Below are positions 14,402-18,937 of a DNA stretch of 18,937 bases, piece after piece. Under the pieces are notes generated by a model, which saw only the letters and a list, made by a program, of their open reading frames with translations, was not told where the DNA came from and searched no databases. The position numbers and the translations under genes are program-made. Origin of the DNA: Planctomycetota bacterium (lineage in GTDB: Bacteria; Planctomycetota; Phycisphaerae; Tepidisphaerales; Tepidisphaeraceae); assembly GCA_029777755.1 (NCBI GenBank), contig JAKORQ010000119.1:1-18937 (forward strand). The letters are read 5' to 3'. Each line of letters starts with the position of its first letter. The stretch's first letter is position 1.

Positions 14402-15277
14402 ATGAAGCCACTGGGGCTTATCGCTGGCGAAGGTGTTTTTCCGATCCTGGTTGCGCGCGGGGCGCGGGCGGCCGGCCGGAAGGTGGTCTGCGTAGGGCTT
14501 CATGGCAACTACTGGCCTGAACTGAAGGTCGAAACCGACTATTTCCAGGAAGCGGGGATCTTGCGCATCGGTAAATGGGTGCGGATCCTGCGCTCCCATG
14601 GCTGTGATGAAGCGATCATGGTCGGCCGGGTCAAGAAGAGCCTGATGTATGACCGCTGGCGCTATTTCCGCTATATTCCGGACTGGCGAACGATCAGGTT
14701 GTGGTTTGGCCGGCTTCGTCACGACAAGCGCCCCCGCGCGGTGCTGGATGCCCTTGCGGATGAACTGGCCTCGGCCGGGATTACGCTCTTGGACTCAACG
14801 CAATACTGCAAGGATCAACTCTGTACCCCCGGGGTTCTCACTCGACGCCAGCCCACCAAAGGGCAGTGGATGGATGTGGTGTTCGGGTTTGAGCTGTGCC
14901 GAACCATAAGCCGCCTGGATATCGGTCAGGCCATCGCCGTCATCAACCGCGACATCATCGCGGTGGAAGCCTTGGAAGGCACCAATGAGATGATCCGGCG
15001 CGCCGGTGAATTGTGCCGCACCGGGGGCTGGACCATGATCAAGGTCACCAACGGCCCGGAGGATGCCAAGCTGGATGTACCGGCCGTCGGCACCACCACC
15101 ATCGAAAAGCTGTACGCCGCCGGCGCCGGATGTCTGGTGCTGGAGGCGAACAAGACCATCATCCTGGAGCGCACCAAGACACTTGAACTGGCCGACCGCT
15201 ACAAGATCGCGGTAGTCGGGTATGATCCTTCCCGCCCCGAGCTGGTGCCGCCCGAGGCTCGTGCGAGTGTGAAATGA
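14402..15277 (+). CDS. lpxI: UDP-2,3-diacylglucosamine pyrophosphatase LpxI
   Basis: 291 residues. Cytoplasmic enzyme of lipid A synthesis that hydrolyses UDP-2,3-diacylglucosamine to lipid X and UMP, replacing LpxH in many lineages. Seen: N-terminal GLIAGEGVFPILVA, GKWVRILRSHG, the MVGRVKK motif, LDSTQY, and the C-terminal domain with DVPAVGTTTIEKL and GCLVLEANKTIIL.R, all typical of LpxI (formerly DUF1009). ATG at 14402 is used; a GTG immediately before it (14399) is possible. The ribosome site is weak. TTCAAC/16 bp/TAATAA at 14367-14394 could be a promoter with transcription starting almost at the ATG, which would give a near-leaderless mRNA (inference). Its stop overlaps the start of the next gene by 4 bp. 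Confidence 0.93.
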   Translation: MKPLGLIAGEGVFPILVARGARAAGRKVVCVGLHGNYWPELKVETDYFQEAGILRIGKWVRILRSHGCDEAIMVGRVKKSLMYDRWRYFRYIPDWRTIRLWFGRLRHDKRPRAVLDALADELASAGITLLDSTQYCKDQLCTPGVLTRRQPTKGQWMDVVFGFELCRTISRLDIGQAIAVINRDIIAVEALEGTNEMIRRAGELCRTGGWTMIKVTNGPEDAKLDVPAVGTTTIEKLYAAGAGCLVLEANKTIILERTKTLELADRYKIAVVGYDPSRPELVPPEARASVK

Positions 15278-15876
15278 CGCTGCTCTATCAGGTTGTCCAG
15301 ATTCTCTACTGGCTGGATCTTTCCATCTGGCTGGGGAGCACTGTCTTTCTCGCCGTCGCCGCACCGGTGATCTTTCGCGTCGTTCGCCGTCTGGAAGTGC
15401 GCAGCGGCGTGTACAGCGACCCGGGTCTTCGCGACGAGCAGACGGCGGTGGTGGCCGGGGAGATCGTCGGCACGCTGCTGGCGCGGCTCGGTCAGATCCA
15501 GATGGTCTGCGTAATTGCCATGCTGCCGCTGATGCTGGCGCAGCTTTTCCTGGTCAACCTCGAGGGCAGCAACTTCATGGCCGCCATGCTTCGCCTGGCG
15601 CTCTGGGCGGGGGCGCTGGCGGTGCTGTTCTACGAGTGGCGCTGGCACTATCCCCGCACGTGGGAGCAGCGCAAACGCTTTCTCGAGGAAGCCGGCGACC
15701 CGGACAGGGCCAACCCCGCCCGGGCCGAGTTTGAACGCGAGCATCGCCGCAGCGAGCAACTATTCATGGCGATGATCTGCATCGTCATCGGGCTGGTGAT
15801 GCTCAGCGCCAACATCACGCCGCGGCTCACCACCGTGTCGGCCACCTTCTCGCCGGAAACCTCGGTCGATCGATAG
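15274..15876 (+). CDS. DUF4149-like four-helix membrane protein
   Basis: 200 residues. Four predicted transmembrane segments: IWLGSTVFLAVAAPVIF, VCVIAMLPLMLAQLFLV, LALWAGALAVLFYEW and MAMICIVIGLVMLSANI, with a charged loop between helices 3 and 4. The GS.VFLAVAAPVIF start resembles DUF4149/TMEM205-like proteins, whose function is unknown. The ATG overlaps the lpxI stop (ATGA), so translation is probably coupled and the pair co-regulated; a role near lipid A or the inner membrane is inferred. The stop lies 6 bp from the stop of the convergent flavoprotein gene, with a small hairpin GATAG-CTA-CTATC (15872-15884) across both. Confidence 0.75.
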   Translation: MTLLYQVVQILYWLDLSIWLGSTVFLAVAAPVIFRVVRRLEVRSGVYSDPGLRDEQTAVVAGEIVGTLLARLGQIQMVCVIAMLPLMLAQLFLVNLEGSNFMAAMLRLALWAGALAVLFYEWRWHYPRTWEQRKRFLEEAGDPDRANPARAEFEREHRRSEQLFMAMICIVIGLVMLSANITPRLTTVSATFSPETSVDR

Positions 15877-15882
15877 CTACTA

Positions 15883-16926
15883 TCAGCTCTCCGGGCGCAG
15901 GTACTCCGTCTGCTGCACGCGAGCGGGGTTGCGCCCGAGGATCGACGCCACGATCCGCTCGGAGTGCACGTGGCAGTTCTCGATAAAGACACGGAACTGG
16001 TCCTGTGTGCCGGCGATGGCTGTCCCCGCGATGTAGACGCCCGGGACGTTGGTTTCCATCGTCTCCTGGTTGATGGTGGGTACCTCAAACTCTGTCTTCA
16101 GTTCGACTCCCGCCATGCGCGCCAGGCTCATGTCAGCGCGGTAGCCGATCAGCACCAGCACGAAGTCGGTATGGACAGTCGATTCCTCGCCGGTGACGAC
16201 GTCACGCAAGGTGACGGCCGTTCCGTCGATGCTGGTCATTTGCGTGTTGTAGTGGATGTCTATGCGCCCGGCTTTCGCGAGCCCGGTGATCTCGGGATAC
16301 AGCCAGTACTTGATGTGCTTGGGATCAAACTCCGCCCGGCGATAGGACATCGACACATTGGCGCCCGCGTGATAGCAGCGCAGCGCGGCCTCGATGGCCG
16401 AGTTCTTCCCGCCGACGATCAGCACGCGCGTGCGGAAGTAGACATGCGGATCATCGAAGCGGTGATGGACATTCTCCTGGTCCTCGCCGGGGATACCCAG
16501 CTTTCGCGGGCCGGCCGTTCCCCCGGTCGCCAGCACCAGCTTCTGGACATGCCACTGTGCCGGGCCGCGAATACCGTTGGTGTCGAGCAGGAAGCTCCCA
16601 TCATCAAGCCGCCTGATCGACTCGAGCCGCTCATAGGTGCGCACCTGTAGATCAAACTGCTGCACCACGCTGCGCAGATATGCCAGGTACTGCTCGCGCG
16701 TGCTCTTGCTCTGGTCACAGGTCTGCAGCGGCACCCCGGCGATGGCGATGCGCTCGTTGGAAGAGAAAAAGCGCGTCTGCGGGGTGAACTGATAGATGGT
16801 CTGCCCTATCTGCCCGGCATCAAAATGCACATAGTCGATTCCCTCCCGCTTCATGGCGGCGGCAATCTCAATCCCAACCGGCCCAGCCCCAACGATGGCA
16901 ACGTGATGATGGTGAGTCCTGCTCAT
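15883..16926 (-). CDS. ypdA: YpdA-like FAD/NAD(P)-dependent oxidoreductase
   Basis: 347 residues with two Rossmann motifs: FAD-binding VAIVGAGPVG (9-18) and NAD(P)-binding VLIVGGKNSAIEAAL. YpdA signatures are clear: TRFFSSNERIAIAGVP, the K.WLYPEITGL stretch, and the C-terminal YIAGTAIAGTQDQFRVFIENCHVHSERIV. YpdA in Bacillus and Staphylococcus is the reductase of bacillithiol disulfide. There is no CxxC, so it is not a standard thioredoxin reductase. The active-site Cys of the firmicute enzymes (position 14 in S. aureus, GGGPCG) is Val17 here. Start ATG at 16926 with AGGA 5 nt upstream; a run of four His follows (MSRTHHHH). The true substrate is uncertain. Confidence 0.85.
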   Translation of the reverse strand: MSRTHHHHVAIVGAGPVGIEIAAAMKREGIDYVHFDAGQIGQTIYQFTPQTRFFSSNERIAIAGVPLQTCDQSKSTREQYLAYLRSVVQQFDLQVRTYERLESIRRLDDGSFLLDTNGIRGPAQWHVQKLVLATGGTAGPRKLGIPGEDQENVHHRFDDPHVYFRTRVLIVGGKNSAIEAALRCYHAGANVSMSYRRAEFDPKHIKYWLYPEITGLAKAGRIDIHYNTQMTSIDGTAVTLRDVVTGEESTVHTDFVLVLIGYRADMSLARMAGVELKTEFEVPTINQETMETNVPGVYIAGTAIAGTQDQFRVFIENCHVHSERIVASILGRNPARVQQTEYLRPES

Positions 16927-17047
16927 GCTTATCCTGATCTTAGGTAAGCACAGCAATGTCAACCCGGCAAGTGGTCGCCAATTTCATGCCTCGCGCAGTT
17001 CCGCCGAAGCTGCGCTACAAGTAGAGCGGGTCGACCTCGACCTGCGG

Positions 17048-17070
17048 GATCCCGAAGCGCTAAGCGACGC
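17048..17070 (-). repeat. Planctomycete-type CCCGAAGCGC interspersed repeat
   Basis: GATCCCGAAGCGCTAAGCGA resembles the CCCGAAGCGCAAGCGAGGG motif that recurs between genes in many planctomycete and verrucomicrobial genomes. The comparison is from memory of those genomes; there is one copy here. Confidence 0.35.
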
Positions 17071-17120
17071 CCCCAATAGCATCCCCATGCGGCGTAGAGA
17101 TTCGGGACAGCTCTCCGGCG

Positions 17121-17141
17121 GCGCGGACGTCCTTGCCCGCA
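17121..17141 (+). repeat. 21-nt interspersed repeat, copy B
   Basis: Matches 7202-7222 at 19 of 21 positions, same orientation, again within about 110 bp of an ACGAAG/TTCGTG tract. Function unknown. Confidence 0.5.
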
Positions 17142-17180
17142 CTATTAGAGACCTTCCGCATGAAGTGGGGCAGGCAGCTC

Positions 17181-17214
17181 TAAAACGCACAAAGCACCCG
17201 CCAGGCGGATGCTT
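17181..17214 (-). terminator. Terminator of ilvN
   Basis: Read on the minus strand: AAGCA-T-CCG, a CCTGG loop, CGG-G-TGCTT (hairpin 17192-17214 with one internal mismatch), followed by TGTGCGTTTTA. It lies about 60 bp past the ilvN stop. Confidence 0.65.
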
Positions 17215-17244
17215 CGTGTCTTTGTGCCTTAGAGTCTTTGTGTC
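17213..17244 (+). repeat. Degenerate 8-bp tandem repeat, four units
   Basis: TTCGTGTC, TTTGTGCC, TTAGAGTC, TTTGTGTC in direct succession. Such 'cttcgtgtctttgtg' tracts are a familiar intergenic repeat in Planctomycetes and Verrucomicrobia. The first two bases overlap the ilvN terminator hairpin. Confidence 0.6.
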
Positions 17245-17273
17245 AAAACAGGGATCGCAAATAACAAGCCGTA

Positions 17274-17843
17274 CTACGACGGAGGCAGCGACGGCCCGGT
17301 GGGGGCTGTCTTGCTTCGCGTGCGCTTGGTTGTCGTGGCCTTGGCTTCTGCCTCGTCGCGGGAGTTCTGGTTCCCGCGGGTCATGGCGATCACGCCGGTG
17401 CGGGCCATCTCCTTGATGCCGTACGGCCGGAGCAGCTCCAGCATGGCCTCAAGCTTGTCCTCGGTGCCGGCCAGTTGCACCATCAGGCTGTTCCTGGCGA
17501 CGTCCACCACGTGGCCGCGGAAGAGGTTAACGATCTCGATCACCTCATTGCGCTTGTCCGGGCCGACGCCGATCGTCACCAGCACCAAATCGCGCTCGAC
17601 ATAGCTCAGGCCAGTGAAATCGCGGACCTTCACTACCGGCACCAGCTTGGCCAACTGCTTCCGCACCTGCTCGATGGTGTTGTCGTCGCCATGTACGACG
17701 ATGGTCATCCGGGAAAGCTCAGGATTCTCGGTTCTGCCTACCACGAGCGAGTCTATGTTGAACCCACGGGCGGCAAACATCCCGGCGACGTTGGCAAGAA
17801 CGCCGGGCTCGTTGATGACCAGTGCGGAAATCACATGTCTCAT
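17274..17843 (-). CDS. ilvN: Acetolactate synthase small (regulatory) subunit
   Basis: 189 residues. Regulatory subunit of acetohydroxyacid synthase, the first common step of valine, leucine and isoleucine synthesis; it activates the catalytic subunit and mediates valine feedback. An N-terminal ACT domain (about 1-75) holds NEPGVLANVAGMFAARGFNIDSL, followed by a C-terminal ALS small-subunit domain (about 80-158) with RDLVLV, GHVVDVARNSLMVQLAGTEDKLEAM and GIKEMARTGVIAMTRG. The length exceeds the usual about 160 by a basic, Thr/Lys/Pro-rich tail of about 27 residues. ATG at 17843 starts the conserved MRHVISALV; the ribosome site is weak. The catalytic ilvB gene is not in the window and the upstream gene is a glycanase, so it is not in a standard ilv operon here. 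Confidence 0.95.
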   Translation of the reverse strand: MRHVISALVINEPGVLANVAGMFAARGFNIDSLVVGRTENPELSRMTIVVHGDDNTIEQVRKQLAKLVPVVKVRDFTGLSYVERDLVLVTIGVGPDKRNEVIEIVNLFRGHVVDVARNSLMVQLAGTEDKLEAMLELLRPYGIKEMARTGVIAMTRGNQNSRDEAEAKATTTKRTRSKTAPTGPSLPPS

Positions 17844-17922
17844 ATGCCCCCAAGTGTAGGGCGATTCATCCCGGAGGCAAGATGATCCGGTGCCGGTCGG
17901 TTATCCGGCCAGGCTTGCGCTA

Positions 17923-18937
17923 TCAGTCCTTTGGCGAGAGGTAAAGTCGCGAATAGTCCCACTCGAAGAACTTGCCCAGCAGCTCTGTGGCCGGCATCTC
18001 CTTGTTGACGCTGTTGACGCGGGTATGTCCCCAGCCCCCGTCGAAGAGGAAGACCATGTCGATGGGCGTGCCCGGCTTCTCGCCTGAGCGGGTCCAGTGG
18101 ATCTCGCCGCTCTGCACCGGGATACCGTCCATGTAGACAGTGTACTTGTCATCCTTCGTGTAATGGAGCGTCCAGACGTGCCATTGGGTGGCGTCGAAAT
18201 CGGTCACGCCGGCCGCCGCCATCCCCTTGCCCCAGTTCTTGTAGTCGATGGTCTTGGTGCCGCCGCCGACGGCCGAATGCCAGTATCGGCCATCAAAGTT
18301 GGTGGCCCCGCCGCCATTGTCGTAGCCGAAGCTCTCGATCAGGTCGATCTCCGCCCCGCGACTCCAGAGATTGCCGACCGTCCAGATGGCAAACCAGAAG
18401 TAAGGCGGCGTCTTGTAGCGCACGCGCGTCTCCCACACAATGTCCTGCCCCAGCAGGGCGCCGCCGTTGGGAAGGTGGAACTTGGCCATGAACGAGCCAT
18501 TGCCCACCTCATGGCGATCCGGCTTGACCATGACCCCCTCACACTCCTCGGGCAGGAGAGTGCGATCTCCCTTCATGGCCACCAGGTAGGCCTTGAGGGA
18601 TTCGTCGGTGAACTCGCGCACGGGGTTGCGCGGATCCTCCACCGGCTGCGGCAGCTTCGGGCGGACCGTCTCTTTCCTGCTGGCGAGCATCATCGAGCCG
18701 TACTGGCCGCCGATGTCGATATTGTTGAACTGGTCGTGATACTGGAACTCGGCGTCCATCTCATCCATGTTGCGGATGGTTCCGTTGGCGCCGAAATCCC
18801 AGTTCTTCACCAGCACCATCTTCTCACCGCCGATACCAAACGCCGGCGGCGGCCCCTTGGCCGGGTTCTCCAGCGTACCGCCACCCACAGTCTGCTCAGC
18901 CGCCGGCAACGATGTCGCAAAAGCGCCCAGCCCACAC
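17923..18937 (-). CDS. GH16 family glycanase (5' end cut by window)
   Basis: About 337 residues visible; the frame stays open to the window edge, so a TTG at 18909 is not taken as the start. The first visible residues (CGLGAFATSLPAAEQ) look like the end of an export signal. The catalytic motif EIDLIE (18334-18351) gives the nucleophile, the assisting Asp and the acid/base of GH16. Around it are FAIWTVGNLWSRG, the WHVWTLHYTKDDKYTVYMDG strand region and LFDGGWGHTRVNS. A substantial N-terminal segment of about 110 residues precedes the recognisable fold. GH16 enzymes cleave beta-1,3/1,4-glucans or galactans such as agar, porphyran and carrageenan; which one cannot be told here. It probably acts outside the cytoplasm, in line with the sulfatase in this window. 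Confidence 0.88.
   Translation of the reverse strand, partial: CGLGAFATSLPAAEQTVGGGTLENPAKGPPPAFGIGGEKMVLVKNWDFGANGTIRNMDEMDAEFQYHDQFNNIDIGGQYGSMMLASRKETVRPKLPQPVEDPRNPVREFTDESLKAYLVAMKGDRTLLPEECEGVMVKPDRHEVGNGSFMAKFHLPNGGALLGQDIVWETRVRYKTPPYFWFAIWTVGNLWSRGAEIDLIESFGYDNGGGATNFDGRYWHSAVGGGTKTIDYKNWGKGMAAAGVTDFDATQWHVWTLHYTKDDKYTVYMDGIPVQSGEIHWTRSGEKPGTPIDMVFLFDGGWGHTRVNSVNKEMPATELLGKFFEWDYSRLYLSPKD

Larger units (their letters stand above)
16927..17273. other. 347-bp gene-free stretch with several short repeats
   Basis: Lies between ypdA and ilvN, both on the minus strand. It holds a GCGCAG/CTGCGC hairpin (16993-17015), a CCCGAAGCGC repeat (17048-17070), the 21-nt repeat at 17121-17141, the ilvN terminator (17181-17214) and the 8-bp tandem repeat (17213-17244). 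No convincing gene is seen. A weakly coding-like plus frame runs through it but has no family features. Confidence 0.65.

Noticed and set aside
15883..16926. Thioredoxin reductase
   Set aside because: No CxxC redox motif; the C-terminal and central signatures are those of YpdA.
17213..17244. CRISPR-like direct repeats
   Set aside because: Units are only 8 bp and contiguous, with no spacers and no cas genes.
16925..17416. 163-codon plus frame in the ypdA-ilvN gap
   Set aside because: Runs through repeats and the antisense of ilvN; no domain and no ribosome site.

Overview
The window is about 19 kb of high-GC, gene-dense bacterial chromosome. The gene content points to a planctomycete, probably of the Phycisphaerae side: a family S1 sulfatase, a PEP-CTERM surface protein, an LpxI-type lipid A enzyme, a plant-like phosphofructokinase, a GH16 glycanase, and the interspersed 'acgaag/acacaaag' and 'cccgaagcgc' repeats often seen between planctomycete genes. 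The taxonomic call is inferred from gene content; no rRNA is present.

Layout. 1-500: 3' part of a pteridine-reductase-like SDR, followed by a truncated copy of a dispersed repeat. 636-3336: a sulfatase and a ManD/RspA-type sugar-acid dehydratase, divergently transcribed from a 109-bp gap. 3451-4658: a PEP-CTERM protein and a cold-shock protein with a structured leader. 4812-7118: a small membrane histidine kinase and a double DUF2231 membrane protein. 7364-9494 (minus): a ferritin-like/VIT1 iron transporter (MbfA type) and an OmpA-family lipoprotein, each its own unit. 9752-12682: a GT-C glycosyltransferase and 6-phosphofructokinase, probably co-transcribed. 12973-13953: an SppA-like S49 lipoprotein peptidase with a strong terminator. 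14402-15876: lpxI overlapping a DUF4149 membrane protein by 4 bp. 15883-17843 (minus): a YpdA-like flavoprotein and the acetolactate synthase small subunit. 17923-18937 (minus): a GH16 glycanase cut by the window edge.

How the genes fit together. Sulfatase, ManD-like dehydratase and GH16 enzyme fit a life on sulfated or complex polysaccharides. LpxI, OmpA lipoprotein, SppA and the glycosyltransferase belong to a Gram-negative envelope. PFK and IlvN are core metabolism. MbfA and YpdA suggest iron and thiol/redox handling. No mobile-element gene, CRISPR array, tRNA or rRNA was found.

The most unusual feature is a non-coding repeat family with three same-orientation copies (497-632, 12679-12879, 14082-14347). 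Each begins with CTAG and a conserved 41-nt core and lies downstream of a plus-strand gene. The two intact copies have related inverted ends. In two of the three, the first TAG of the element is the stop codon of the upstream gene. This looks like a MITE-like element, or a 3'-end RNA element, that enters at CTAG sites.
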